From: an uncultured Lachnospiraceae bacterium | GTDB taxonomy: Bacteria; Bacillota; Clostridia; Lachnospirales; Lachnospiraceae | Assembly: GCA_946544235.1 (NCBI GenBank) | Contig: CAMNMC010000105.1 | Location: 47,179-111,178, forward strand | DNA length: 64,000 nucleotides | Direction of reading: 5' to 3' | In this document: one piece after another, positions 1 through 9,283 of the stretch | How positions within the stretch are numbered: position 1 is the first letter of the stretch | Layout: every line of letters starts with the position of its first letter | Notes under the pieces: generated by a model | What the model was told of the DNA's origin: nothing | The model's database searches: none | What the model saw: the letters and a program-made list of their open reading frames with translations, nothing else | Program-made: the position numbers and the translations under genes

Positions 1-92
1 CGTTCAAGTTTATTTAATGTATGTGATTTAAATCTCAACTACTATATTTATAATCCGATTTAATTATTATCCTATGGATTCGAGAACTCAAT

Positions 93-320
93 TCAATTCT
101 CATCCTCTGCATTGAGGATCTTGATTTCCTTCTCGACACCTTCCAGGTTGTCTCTGCATTTTTCGGAGAGAACAACACCTTCCTTATAGAGCTCCATCGC
201 ATCACTCAGCTTGGTCTCCGGCTCCTCGAGAGCCCTGATGATCTCTTCAATCCTCGCAAAGGCATCCTCTACGATGAACTTCTCTTCCTCATTTGTTTCT
301 TTAATCTTTTTCTCGGCCAT
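93..320 (-). CDS. xseB: Exodeoxyribonuclease VII small subunit
   Basis: 75-residue acidic helical protein, the normal size for XseB, which binds the large subunit XseA to form the ssDNA exonuclease VII. The central segment (FARIEEIIRALEEPE, then LSDAMELYKEGV) is the conserved XseB helix pair. It lies 106 bp downstream of xseA in the same orientation, as in most Firmicutes. The ATG start leaves an ordinary-length N-terminus. In many relatives the next gene is the polyprenyl synthetase ispA; the 92 bases downstream show no open frame, so that gene is either absent here or lies beyond the window edge. Confidence 0.93.
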   Translation of the reverse strand: MAEKKIKETNEEEKFIVEDAFARIEEIIRALEEPETKLSDAMELYKEGVVLSEKCRDNLEGVEKEIKILNAEDEN

Positions 321-381
321 CTTCTATCCTCTGTCCTGAATCTGATTTATATAAATCTATATTTGTCTATATATCTATAAA

Positions 382-412
382 GACCATTCCGATGCTGTCG
401 AGCATCATGGTC
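382..412 (-). terminator. Hairpin with U-rich tail between xseA and xseB
   Basis: GACCAT/ATGGTC (382-387 with 407-412) encloses GATGCT/AGCATC (391-396 with 401-406), giving about 12 paired bases with a small bulge. Read on the minus strand it is followed by TTTATAGATATATAG. It could be a leaky terminator or a processing hairpin inside the operon. The tail is not a clean T-run, so termination strength is uncertain. Confidence 0.4.
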
Positions 413-426
413 AGAATTAATCCGCC

Positions 427-1695
427 TTAGTTATCGGAAACGCTCACAACATCTGCATTTACCGTTCCGTCTGAGAGAGTTACGGAAATCCTGTTACCTG
501 CGGAAACTTCCTTCACACTCCTCAGCGGTTTCTCATCATGTGTGATATATCCGAAACCGTTTATCAGCTTAGCCGTCGGCGAAAGTGCATGCAGCCTTGT
601 GACATCGATCTCATAGCGGTGAAGCGTGTCACGATATTTGTTATTTGCAGCCGACTTAAGATTGTCGTGAAGCATATTTTCCTTAAGAGCTGCCGCATCA
701 AACTTCTGCCTGATAAGTGTTGTCATGCTGTCTCTGTAATCCACTAGCCTCTGCTGCTTCTCGATAAGTATTCGCTCCGGATTCTTCTTTTCAAGCTTGG
801 CGCGTAATACCTGAAGTCGTGTACTGACTATGTTCAGCCTGTTGGAAATATCACTGTCCAGTCTGCTTCGATAGCTTCTGAGCTGTCTGATGGAGGTCAT
901 AACATCCGAAACCGCGATCTCTGCTGCGGCTGACGGTGTCGGTGCACGCATATCTGCAACGTAATCAGCTATTGTGTTATCAACCTCGTGGCCGGTACCG
1001 GAAATGATCGGCGTTTTGGCTTCAAATATTGCCCTGGCGACTATCTCCTCGTTGAAGGCCCAGAGATCCTCGATGGAACCGCCTCCCCGGCCTACGATAA
1101 TGATATCAAGCCCCATTTTATCAAGAGTCTTTATACCCTTGACAATAGTCTCGGCCGCGCCCTCACCCTGAACCTTTGCAGGATAGAGGATCAGCTGAAC
1201 GAATGGATTCCTGCGTTTTGAAACATTAATGATATCCTGTATGGCCGCTCCCGTTGGAGCCGTTACGATTCCGATATTTTTAGCGAACTGCGGTATCTTC
1301 TTCTTAGCTTCAAAATCAAAGAGCCCTTCATTATAAAGCTTCTCTTTAAGCTTCAGAAACTCAGCATTGAGCTTTCCTTCCTTGTCCTCAGCAAGGATGA
1401 TCTCTGTCGCATAAAGCTGAACGGAGCTGGTTTTCTCATACATACCGATGCTGCATTTCATTACTACAGCCTGTCCGTCCTGAAGCTGGAACTTAAGCCC
1501 CCGTGGCCGGTTACCTTTAAACATGACAGCAGGCATGGAGCCTGTCTCATCTTTTAAAGAAAAATAGATGTGCCCCATGCTGTGGTATTTGCAATTTGAA
1601 ATTTCACCCGTAACATACATGCTCCCGAGAAAAATATCATTCTCCAGAAGATTCTTTGTATGCTTTATTACCTGTCCGACTGTGTAAGTTTTCAA
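427..1695 (-). CDS. xseA: Exodeoxyribonuclease VII large subunit
   Basis: Catalytic subunit of exonuclease VII, which degrades single-stranded DNA from both ends in repair. The 422 residues are close to the usual family length. An N-terminal OB-fold (about residues 1-110, with GSMYVTGEISNCKYHSMGHIYFSLKD) precedes the catalytic core, which carries the conserved PTGAAIQDIINVSKRR, GRGGGSIEDLWAFNEE and GTGHEVDNTIADYVADMRAPTPS stretches. A helical region follows, then a C-terminal segment (LINGFGYITHDEKPLRSV) typical of XseA. It sits between nusB and xseB in a conserved operon. Confidence 0.97.
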   Translation of the reverse strand: MKTYTVGQVIKHTKNLLENDIFLGSMYVTGEISNCKYHSMGHIYFSLKDETGSMPAVMFKGNRPRGLKFQLQDGQAVVMKCSIGMYEKTSSVQLYATEIILAEDKEGKLNAEFLKLKEKLYNEGLFDFEAKKKIPQFAKNIGIVTAPTGAAIQDIINVSKRRNPFVQLILYPAKVQGEGAAETIVKGIKTLDKMGLDIIIVGRGGGSIEDLWAFNEEIVARAIFEAKTPIISGTGHEVDNTIADYVADMRAPTPSAAAEIAVSDVMTSIRQLRSYRSRLDSDISNRLNIVSTRLQVLRAKLEKKNPERILIEKQQRLVDYRDSMTTLIRQKFDAAALKENMLHDNLKSAANNKYRDTLHRYEIDVTRLHALSPTAKLINGFGYITHDEKPLRSVKEVSAGNRISVTLSDGTVNADVVSVSDN

Positions 1696-1814
1696 TTTAT
1701 GTGCGTCCTTATCCGGTGTACGATACTGCTATAGTAAATTGAACCGATTACAGTGAATTGATAAATCCTGTCCGATCATTACGAAATATCGGTTCATCTT
1801 ATCCTGTCTTCGTA

Positions 1815-2282
1815 CTACGATGCAAATGACGAAAGGATTCCGTTGATAAATGCTCCCGCTTCAGGTTCGCAGTATTTCTTGGAAAGTTCGAGTGCTTCAT
1901 TTACCGCAACCTTGAATGGAATATCATCATCAAACCTGATCTCGTAAACCGCAACCCGAAGGATGGCAAGCTCTGCTCTGCCTATACGCTTTATGCTCCA
2001 GCCCTTTGAAGCACCTTCGATCAGCTTATCGATCTCATCCTTTTTCTCCAGGATATCGTCTGATTTATTCTTGATATAAGCTATATCTCTTGCTTCTTCA
2101 GCCTCGATATCATTTTCTTCAGTTGCTGCATCGCTGTCACTTTTGGCAGCGCCGACTTTATCAACGCCCTCGTCAATATCCTTTATGTATTCCTGTACCT
2201 GCTCAGGCATCTCCTCATCTGCAAAAAATGATGCTCTGAACACTATTTTAAAAATATTCTCTCTTAATTTGCTTCTGGTCAT
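1815..2282 (-). CDS. nusB: Transcription antitermination factor NusB
   Basis: NusB binds boxA RNA with NusE (S10) and supports rRNA antitermination. The 155 residues begin with TRSKLRENIFKIVFRASF and end with the signature FKVAVNEALELSKKYCEPEAG, FINGIL. Residues roughly 35-75 form an acidic low-complexity insertion (DEGVDKVGAAKSDSDAATEE and on) between helices that are adjacent in shorter NusB proteins. Flanked by yqhY and xseA as in B. subtilis, where folD also intervenes; folD is absent here. Confidence 0.95.
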   Translation of the reverse strand: MTRSKLRENIFKIVFRASFFADEEMPEQVQEYIKDIDEGVDKVGAAKSDSDAATEENDIEAEEARDIAYIKNKSDDILEKKDEIDKLIEGASKGWSIKRIGRAELAILRVAVYEIRFDDDIPFKVAVNEALELSKKYCEPEAGAFINGILSSFAS

Positions 2283-2317
2283 TGTTTTTCCTTAGTTATT
2301 ATTTATTGTTATTATAA

Positions 2318-2800
2318 TTATTTATCATCCGCGTCCATGTCGATTCCGGACACTCTTACGTTTACGGTGCTGACCTTAAGTCCGGTCATCGTATTTACGT
2401 TGGTCTTAACTCTGTCCTGAACGTTCTTCGACACCTCAACTATATTATAGCCAATCTTAACCTCAATTGAAACATCAACAGAAATCTCATTACCGCTGAA
2501 ATTAAGCCTGATACCCTTCGACAGACTCTTCCTTCCAAGCTTTGTGATAAGCTCTCTGGTTATGTTTCCGGTAAGCCTTGCGACACCCTCTATCTCCATT
2601 ACAGCAAGTCCGGCAATACTCGAAACCACATCATTAGCGATCTGGATCACGCCCTCGCCATCAGACTTGATGGACATAAGCTCACCGGCTCTGTCGCCGG
2701 ATTTTGATGCCGCAGCTGCATTTCTGCCGCCGACAGACTTATCCTGATCAGCCTGTTCCTGCGCCGCAGCCACCTTCCTTTTTTTCTCTTTATCTGTCAT
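2318..2800 (-). CDS. yqhY: Asp23/Gls24 family envelope stress protein (YqhY-like)
   Basis: 160 residues from the ATG at 2800, chosen over an upstream in-frame start because GGAGG lies 7 bases before it. The N-terminal 40 residues are charged and low-complexity. The Asp23 domain follows: GVIQIANDVVSSIAGLAVMEIEGVA, then a β-rich segment ending in VNVRVSGIDM. Asp23 proteins bind membrane-anchored AmaP in staphylococci. The paralogue next to accC and nusB in Bacillus (YqhY) has been tied genetically to acetyl-CoA carboxylase control. Being first in a nusB operon fits YqhY; the exact function here is inferred. Confidence 0.85.
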   Translation of the reverse strand: MTDKEKKRKVAAAQEQADQDKSVGGRNAAAASKSGDRAGELMSIKSDGEGVIQIANDVVSSIAGLAVMEIEGVARLTGNITRELITKLGRKSLSKGIRLNFSGNEISVDVSIEVKIGYNIVEVSKNVQDRVKTNVNTMTGLKVSTVNVRVSGIDMDADDK

Positions 2801-3124
2801 CTGGTTTCCCTCCGTATGTATATATTTCATAGAATAATGCAAAATATGCATCAGCCAGCCGTATCACGCGATGTAAAAACAAGTCCATTCATTTATATAA
2901 GCTCTTTATGTTCCTGCCTCGAATTCTTCTTCTGGTCTTATCGTAGATAAAAATTTTTTAAATGAGATTGTTATACTCACGCCTCTATCTTACCACAACT
3001 CAAGGTGTAAATCACTAATAAGTTTTTTAAGTTTTTTTGAGACAAAATGGGTGGATTGTGATATAATTTTAAAGGTTATATGCCGTTTTTTACGGTTAAA
3101 TGATGTGTGGAGGAAATACTTGTA
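2801..3124. promoter_or_regulatory. Divergent control region, yqhY operon and yfhO-like gene
   Basis: 324 bases without a gene, between two divergently transcribed genes. For the plus strand: TTGAGA at 3037-3042, 19 bases, then TATAAT at 3062-3067 preceded by TG at 3059-3060 (extended -10), 57 bases before the start. For the minus strand: TTGTGG (plus-strand 2993-2998), 17 bases, TATAAC (2970-2975), leaving a leader of about 160 bases. The plus-strand promoter is convincing; the minus-strand one is weak at -35. I see no strong hairpin in the leader. Confidence 0.5.
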
Positions 3125-6100
3125 ATGAAGGATACAAAAAGCAGCAATAATACAGCCATTGATACAACGAAAGAGAATAATAAATCAATCAAAAAGAAAG
3201 ACAAAAACACTAAAGAAGGACTGCCAAAGAAGCACGAAAAAAGTCTTCTATACGTACTTGCCTTTGCCATACCATTTGCAGTTGCTCTGATCGCACTTGC
3301 CATGGGAGGCTTTGCTCCGTTCGGAGATAAGGATGTTCTGACAACCGGCGGCTTTGAAAAATACAGATATTTTCTTAATGATCTGCATGACAAGGTGAAT
3401 GAAGGGACGATAAACACTACAGGTCTGGTATCATCACAGGGATACAGTGTATCCTCTTTCTGGGCTTATTACCTTTCAGATCCGACCAACCTCATCACTC
3501 TGCTCTTCTCCAAGGACAGTATGGCAGATGTGCTGAATCTTTTATATGCCATAAAGCTTGGTCTTGCAGGTCTCTTCTTCAGCTTCTTCCTTTCTTACAG
3601 AAGACGTATTTCTGCAGAAAAGAAGCTCGTTATGGAAGGCGAAAGAGCTGATATCATAACCACCTACAGAGAGAAGATAGCCGCTAAAAAGAAGGCAAAG
3701 CTTGTTGCGAAGAGTGGTGCCAAGAATGCCAAGAACCAGCAGTTTGATGTTAAGCTGGGAGGAACTGATGACCCTGAGGGCGGCGCGCTTCTCTTCCTTA
3801 AGAAGTTTGATATGATCACTCTCGCTCTTTCAGTTACCTATGCACTTTCAGCATATATGCTCGGAAGCGGACTTAATGTTACATGGCTCGGCGCTGTAGC
3901 TGTATTTCCGCTTGTAATGCTCGGCATAGATAAGCTTGTCAACGAAAAGAAATGGCTCTTCTACACGCTTTCTCTTGCCGTATCCTTCTATATGAATTTC
4001 TATATAACGATCATTGTATTTATCTTCACTTTTGTTTATTTCTTCCTTCAGGATTACAGAGATACAAGACATATCGTTACTACAACACTTTATAAAATAA
4101 TGAGTGATATATTGGCGATCGGAACCGCGTCTCTTGTAATAGTTACATCGATGAGAAGCAGTCTGATGAGCAGTATGCTTTCACTTGAGTTTCCTTATGC
4201 AGAATCCAGTGTCAAGATATTTGACGTCATCAAGTATCAGCTTGCCGGTGTTAAGCCTGATGCCGCAACAAAAGGTTCAGACGGCGTAATGATCTATGCA
4301 GGTATATTTGTCCTGCTGCTCATTTTCATGTATGCACAGAACGGCAACATCAATCTGAATACACGTATCAGGAACATTATTCTTACATCTGTTCTTTATG
4401 TTGCAACCTTCCAGACCACACTAAATTATCTCTTTAATGGTTTCTACTATACTAGTACAAATTCAACAGTTTTCGGATTCATACTTATATTCATGCTGCT
4501 CCAGATAGCAGAAAGCGTTCTGACAAATATCGAGCATCAGAGAGGCACAACAGTCACAGTATCATTTATCATTTTACTGGGGCTTATCTTTGCGTCACTC
4601 TCACTTTCATCAAACTATACTTCAATGTCACCTTTCATGACGAGTCTTGAGCTTGCTGCATTATATTTCTTCATAGTAATCCTTTACAGAAATGACAGTA
4701 TGACTCACATACTCTTCAAGACTGTTTTCGGTCTTGCTGTTATAGCTGAAATAGCCGTATCCTTCGTAAATGGTCTCAGCAGTTCAGGAAAGAAATCAAT
4801 AACTTACGCTGAGACAGACGTTGCAAGATACGAAGCTGCCGAAGATCACATCCATGAAACAGATCCAAATGCAAAGGTGGATGTATTTATAGATGGTCAG
4901 AGTTCTTCAAATCCAGTTACAAACATGCTTGCCGGCATAGATTACGTTATAGCACTTGAAGGTACAGATCATATTGTAGATTACCTCGACCACCAGGAAA
5001 CCTACAACGGAATTGAAATATATAAGAACAGAGTCTCTGTTGATAATGGTTTCTTTGTAGACGAAGAAGTCAAAGATATTGCTTTTGATGACGAAGAAGT
5101 ATTTAAATCATTGAATCTTCTAACAAAATCACTTGGAGACGTAGAATGCTTCGATCTGCTTTCCGGTAGTTTTTCTGCCGAACGTGTTTTTAAAGTTGAA
5201 AATGATGATTTTATTGAGACGCGTGATCTCAGGCTCACTTTTGTAACTCCAACAACAGGACGTCTTTACGCTACAATCCTTGGAGATGTGGTCTGTCTTG
5301 GCGAAAAATTTTACGATCAGACAACCATGTTTGTTTATACTCCTCACAACAAACCATCTATTTACCTGCTCACGCAATGCAGCTATGCAAATATTAATGT
5401 CTCTGAATATGACAAACTGTTCGATTCGATCAGGGTTAATGCCTCTGCCTATACAAATGACAGCAGACATATTTCCTACAATGCTGAATCAGATGGTTAT
5501 ATTGCTCTTCCATATGATCCGGATTCCGGTTATGAAATATCGGATGCTGCTTATATCAGAATTCTTGATACAGAATACTGTCTTGTTCCGGTTAAGGCCG
5601 GTTCAAATGATATCAGTTTAGAGGTTGATAACTGTTCTATGGTTACAGCCATAATTCTGACTGTCATTTCTGTAATCTGTCTTATCGCCGTGGCAATGCT
5701 CGTCAGGTCAAAAATAGCCGGCAAATCCGAAGTTACGGAAAAGAATGGGGAATCAGTCAGATTCGGACGTCTTATATCCTTTGCTTCATCAAACAGAGTT
5801 TACATACTTTTATTTGCGATCACAAGTATGGTCTTCTGTATGCTGCTCTTTCTCAGATCAACAACACCATTTGGTAAAGGACTGTTCCTTACACATGACG
5901 GAATGCATCAGTCTTATCCAAATATAACCGGAACCATCAAATCATTATTCAGTGGTGATTTCAGCCTTGTTGATTATCATGTTGGAGCAGGAATAGATAA
6001 TTATGTAGCAAACTTCCCGCTGATCATAATACCTGTTTATTATTTAGTTGCACTATTCCCACTGTCAAAAATGCAGCTTTGTTTCACTCTGATCAGTTAT

Positions 6101-8425
6101 ATCACTTTTCTTCTTCCGGGAATGGCTCTGCTGGTATATCTCACACACAGACCGCGCGGAAAGAAACTCGAGAAAACAAATCTCCTTCTGTTACCACTTG
6201 CGCTTGCATATAACCTTTCAGCCTTTGTAGTATCATATATTTCACACGTAGGCTTCGTTCAGCTGGCTATTCTCTTCCCGCTCTTCATTCTTGCCTTTGA
6301 GAGACTGATATATAACAAGAAATATCTTATGTACGTGATAATACTCTCTTATATGATGGTATGGGGTGTATATTATGCCTTTATGGTTGCTGAATTCACC
6401 GTGCTTTATTTCCTTTGTTCCGAATTTGATGGTGTTAAGGATTTCTTCGTAAAAGGCATCCGAACACTCATCTATTCAATTGTGTCTGCAGGACTCGCTA
6501 TGGTAATGATACTTCCATATTATCTTTCAACACTTTCATCACCATACAAGGGACTTGACAGTTCAGTGCCGGGATTCAGCTTTGTTCCTGAATTCTTTAA
6601 TATCTTTGACTTTATGAAGACAGGCTCTAAAGCTGTTATCATTACCGAACATGATTGGCATGTTAACCTTTACTGTGGCTTACTGATATTCCTTCTGATT
6701 CCAGTCTATGCTTTCATAAAGAATATTAAGCCATCCATTCGCATCAGAAAACTTGTTTTGGCCGTATTTTTGTTCATATCATTCGGAAATCCTTTCCTGA
6801 ACTTCGTACTTCATGGTTTCCACGTACAGTCTAAGGTTCCTAACAGATTTTCATTATTCCTTATATTCCTGATCATTACCATGGTTTACGATATAATAGT
6901 TAATGCTTCAGATTATAAGCTTACGTTCCCGGCATTTTCCGGTATGGTAGCTCTCGGAGCAGCTTTATCAGTTATCTTCATCATGAATGATAAAGGTACG
7001 TTGAACCTTTCAACAAAGGTCAGCATCACTTATATAGTGATCTACCTGGCTATATTTACACTTGTAAAAGTAAAAAAGAAACATCTAAATATTATGAAGC
7101 CATTATCACTGCTTCTGATATCAGAGCTTCTGTTTTCAACTTTCTATCTAACAAGACATGATATTCTCGGATCACATTATACATCTGAAGATAAGTCATA
7201 TTATACAGCCGAGAAGCTTATTGAAAATAATGATCTGGACAAATACCATGATCGAACAGAATACCTGTCATCTCATCTTAACAGTTCGATGTTCCTCGGT
7301 ACTGAGTCCGTTTCTATTTTCCATTCAAATATGACTTCTGCAAATATCGATTTCGCCAGAATACATGGTTTAGGTGTTGCACCAATAACCAATAATATTA
7401 ATTATACTCTTACCAACCCTATAGCTGATCTCTTCCTGAATGTAAGATACCACATAATTAACGATTACTTTGAAGATAATCTTACCTACAGCTATATGAA
7501 GGAAATCGACTCATCTTCTAACCTGACGTTATATGAGAATCCATATGCTGTTTCATTTGGTTTCTTTATTGATAAAAACAACATCTATAACAAACTCAAT
7601 GATGGCTCTATTTATAATGATCAACCATTCGTGAGTCTCATGGATACTCAGAATCTCATTGCTCGTGAGATGACCGGTTCAGATTTGTACGATCTTATCG
7701 AGATAGAAACCGAACTTGAGAATGTGACCGAAAAATCCTCATACATCATGACAGATGATTCTGAATTTGATGATCCAAATAACGAAGAACCTGTTGCTCA
7801 TGTTAAGGTTGTCCTTGGTGAGGACATTACGGGCGATATCTATGTAAGTTTTGGATTCTTTGCATATCTTACTGATAAGGAAACAACAGATGTAAAAGAA
7901 ATATACTTTGATATTGACGCTGACAGGTATTATACATATTCAGGCAGCACCTTCTATCTTGCAAAGCTGAATGAGGATACTCTGGCAAAGATGCATGAAA
8001 CTCTTTCCATAGCACCTCTTACCGACATCAAAGACACCTTCAATTCTATCAGCGGAAATATAAACGCACCTTCTGACGGTACAGTTTACATCTCCCTTCC
8101 ATATCAGGATGGATGGACAGCAACCGTTGACGGCAAGGATGTAGAGATAGTTGAATTTCTTGAAGGAATCGGAATTCCGGTCAGTGCAGGTCAGCATAAG
8201 ATTACTATCAGTTATATGACTCCGGGACTTAAAGCCGGTGGACTTATCAGTCTTATCACTCTCATACTCTTCATCGGTTTTATAATATTTGATCGCAAGG
8301 TTCTTTCAAAACGTAAAAACGATGAGGATACGACTGATGAAGATGAATCTGTCAAAGACGAATCTGTTGATTGTAATTCAGATGATAGCGCCTCTGAGGC
8401 AGCTGAGGTCAGCAATGAGGCATAA
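3125..8425 (+). CDS. Double-length YfhO-family membrane protein
   Basis: 1766 residues from the ATG at 3125. A GTG 18 bases upstream is also in frame, but GGAGG at 3109-3113 serves the ATG. YfhO proteins are polytopic membrane proteins of about 860 residues; B. subtilis YfhO is involved in glycosylating lipoteichoic acid. Here two such modules are joined: FAPFGDKDVLTTGGF near residue 60 is matched by TTPFGKGLFLTHDGM near residue 910. Each module has many hydrophobic helices, then an extracellular β-rich domain, then one last helix (near 855 and near 1720). A lysine-rich cytoplasmic loop lies at about 165-225, and the tail is acidic. Likely acts on lipid-linked sugars or wall polymers at the outer membrane face; substrate unknown. 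Confidence 0.85.
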   Translation: MKDTKSSNNTAIDTTKENNKSIKKKDKNTKEGLPKKHEKSLLYVLAFAIPFAVALIALAMGGFAPFGDKDVLTTGGFEKYRYFLNDLHDKVNEGTINTTGLVSSQGYSVSSFWAYYLSDPTNLITLLFSKDSMADVLNLLYAIKLGLAGLFFSFFLSYRRRISAEKKLVMEGERADIITTYREKIAAKKKAKLVAKSGAKNAKNQQFDVKLGGTDDPEGGALLFLKKFDMITLALSVTYALSAYMLGSGLNVTWLGAVAVFPLVMLGIDKLVNEKKWLFYTLSLAVSFYMNFYITIIVFIFTFVYFFLQDYRDTRHIVTTTLYKIMSDILAIGTASLVIVTSMRSSLMSSMLSLEFPYAESSVKIFDVIKYQLAGVKPDAATKGSDGVMIYAGIFVLLLIFMYAQNGNINLNTRIRNIILTSVLYVATFQTTLNYLFNGFYYTSTNSTVFGFILIFMLLQIAESVLTNIEHQRGTTVTVSFIILLGLIFASLSLSSNYTSMSPFMTSLELAALYFFIVILYRNDSMTHILFKTVFGLAVIAEIAVSFVNGLSSSGKKSITYAETDVARYEAAEDHIHETDPNAKVDVFIDGQSSSNPVTNMLAGIDYVIALEGTDHIVDYLDHQETYNGIEIYKNRVSVDNGFFVDEEVKDIAFDDEEVFKSLNLLTKSLGDVECFDLLSGSFSAERVFKVENDDFIETRDLRLTFVTPTTGRLYATILGDVVCLGEKFYDQTTMFVYTPHNKPSIYLLTQCSYANINVSEYDKLFDSIRVNASAYTNDSRHISYNAESDGYIALPYDPDSGYEISDAAYIRILDTEYCLVPVKAGSNDISLEVDNCSMVTAIILTVISVICLIAVAMLVRSKIAGKSEVTEKNGESVRFGRLISFASSNRVYILLFAITSMVFCMLLFLRSTTPFGKGLFLTHDGMHQSYPNITGTIKSLFSGDFSLVDYHVGAGIDNYVANFPLIIIPVYYLVALFPLSKMQLCFTLISYITFLLPGMALLVYLTHRPRGKKLEKTNLLLLPLALAYNLSAFVVSYISHVGFVQLAILFPLFILAFERLIYNKKYLMYVIILSYMMVWGVYYAFMVAEFTVLYFLCSEFDGVKDFFVKGIRTLIYSIVSAGLAMVMILPYYLSTLSSPYKGLDSSVPGFSFVPEFFNIFDFMKTGSKAVIITEHDWHVNLYCGLLIFLLIPVYAFIKNIKPSIRIRKLVLAVFLFISFGNPFLNFVLHGFHVQSKVPNRFSLFLIFLIITMVYDIIVNASDYKLTFPAFSGMVALGAALSVIFIMNDKGTLNLSTKVSITYIVIYLAIFTLVKVKKKHLNIMKPLSLLLISELLFSTFYLTRHDILGSHYTSEDKSYYTAEKLIENNDLDKYHDRTEYLSSHLNSSMFLGTESVSIFHSNMTSANIDFARIHGLGVAPITNNINYTLTNPIADLFLNVRYHIINDYFEDNLTYSYMKEIDSSSNLTLYENPYAVSFGFFIDKNNIYNKLNDGSIYNDQPFVSLMDTQNLIAREMTGSDLYDLIEIETELENVTEKSSYIMTDDSEFDDPNNEEPVAHVKVVLGEDITGDIYVSFGFFAYLTDKETTDVKEIYFDIDADRYYTYSGSTFYLAKLNEDTLAKMHETLSIAPLTDIKDTFNSISGNINAPSDGTVYISLPYQDGWTATVDGKDVEIVEFLEGIGIPVSAGQHKITISYMTPGLKAGGLISLITLILFIGFIIFDRKVLSKRKNDEDTTDEDESVKDESVDCNSDDSASEAAEVSNEA

Positions 8426-8454
8426 AATATAAACAAATTATTGATAATTATTAG

Positions 8455-8510
8455 TTGAAATTATTTTTCAATTATATTAAAATATTACAAGATATGTTTT
8501 CTAAGGAGGA
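8455..8510 (+). promoter_or_regulatory. Promoter and RBS of efp
   Basis: TTGAAA at 8455-8460, 17 bases, TAAAAT at 8478-8483, then AAGGAGGA at 8503-8510 five bases before the efp ATG. This is a near-consensus σA-type promoter, so efp is probably transcribed independently of the gene upstream. Confidence 0.6.
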
Positions 8511-8515
8511 AAAAT

Positions 8516-9073
8516 ATGATTTCAGCAGGTGAAATAAGAAATGGTGTAACCGTAGAGATTGAAGGAAATATCTTTCAGGTAATCGAATTCATGCATGTTA
8601 AGCCTGGTAAGGGTGCTGCATTTGTTAGAACAAAGCTTAAGAATATCAAGAGTGGCGGTGTTGTTGAGAAGACCTTCCGTCCAACAGAGAAGCTTGAGAC
8701 AGCACATATCGATAAGAAGGATATGACATATTCATACAAGGATGGCGAACTCTTCTACTTCATGGATCCTGAAAGCTTCGAAATGATTCCTGTAAGTGAA
8801 GCACTTATCAAGGATGATATGAAGTTCGTTAAGGAGAATGAAAACTGTAAGATCAGCTCATACAAGGGTGAGGTGTTCTCAATTGAGCCACCTATCAACG
8901 TTACTCTTCTTGTAACAGAGTGCGAGCCTGGTGTAGCAGGAAATACAGCTACTAACGCTACAAAGCCTTGTACAGTTGAGACAGGAGCTACACTTAATGT
9001 ACCTCTCTTCGTTAACCAGGGTGATTCAATTAAGATTGATACACGTACAGGCGAATATATGTCGAGAGTTTAA
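8516..9073 (+). CDS. efp: Elongation factor P
   Basis: EF-P binds the ribosome between the P and E sites and rescues stalling at proline runs. The 185 residues are full length, with the KOW-like domain I followed by two OB domains and the family ending ([20 protein letters not shown]). The tip loop is KPGKG with Lys32, the position that is modified in other bacteria (β-lysyl in E. coli, 5-aminopentanol in B. subtilis). No EF-P modification enzyme is encoded in this window. Strong RBS and its own promoter. Confidence 0.98.
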   Translation: MISAGEIRNGVTVEIEGNIFQVIEFMHVKPGKGAAFVRTKLKNIKSGGVVEKTFRPTEKLETAHIDKKDMTYSYKDGELFYFMDPESFEMIPVSEALIKDDMKFVKENENCKISSYKGEVFSIEPPINVTLLVTECEPGVAGNTATNATKPCTVETGATLNVPLFVNQGDSIKIDTRTGEYMSRV

Positions 9074-9119
9074 TATCACTAATGATATTAAGACTACCTG
9101 ATATACATCTTGTATAAAT

Positions 9120-9155
9120 AAAAAAGACGATCATTTGATCAATGACCGTCTTTTT
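9120..9155. terminator. Strong bidirectional terminator
   Basis: A 15-base arm (AAAAAGACGATCATT) pairs with AATGACCGTCTTTTT at one mismatch around a 5-base loop. It ends in a T-run on the plus strand and in a T-run on the minus strand. It lies 46 bases after efp and 129 bases after the convergent flavin reductase gene, so it serves both. Confidence 0.88.
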
Positions 9156-9283
9156 ATTTTGTTCAGAACCTCTGGTCTTTCATTAATGTTTACAGTAGTA
9201 TTGCATATTGCATATTGCTAAGCTAATCGACTGGGTTTGCTGAAGTATCTTTCGGCGAGATTAGGCATATTTAAATTCGATAA

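Noticed and set aside
1..92. Start of ispA after xseB
   Set aside because: No open frame or RBS is seen in these bases on the minus strand.
1741..1795. Inverted repeat GAACCGAT/ATCGGTTC between nusB and xseA
   Set aside because: Eight paired bases around a 39-base loop with no T-run; too weak to call a terminator.
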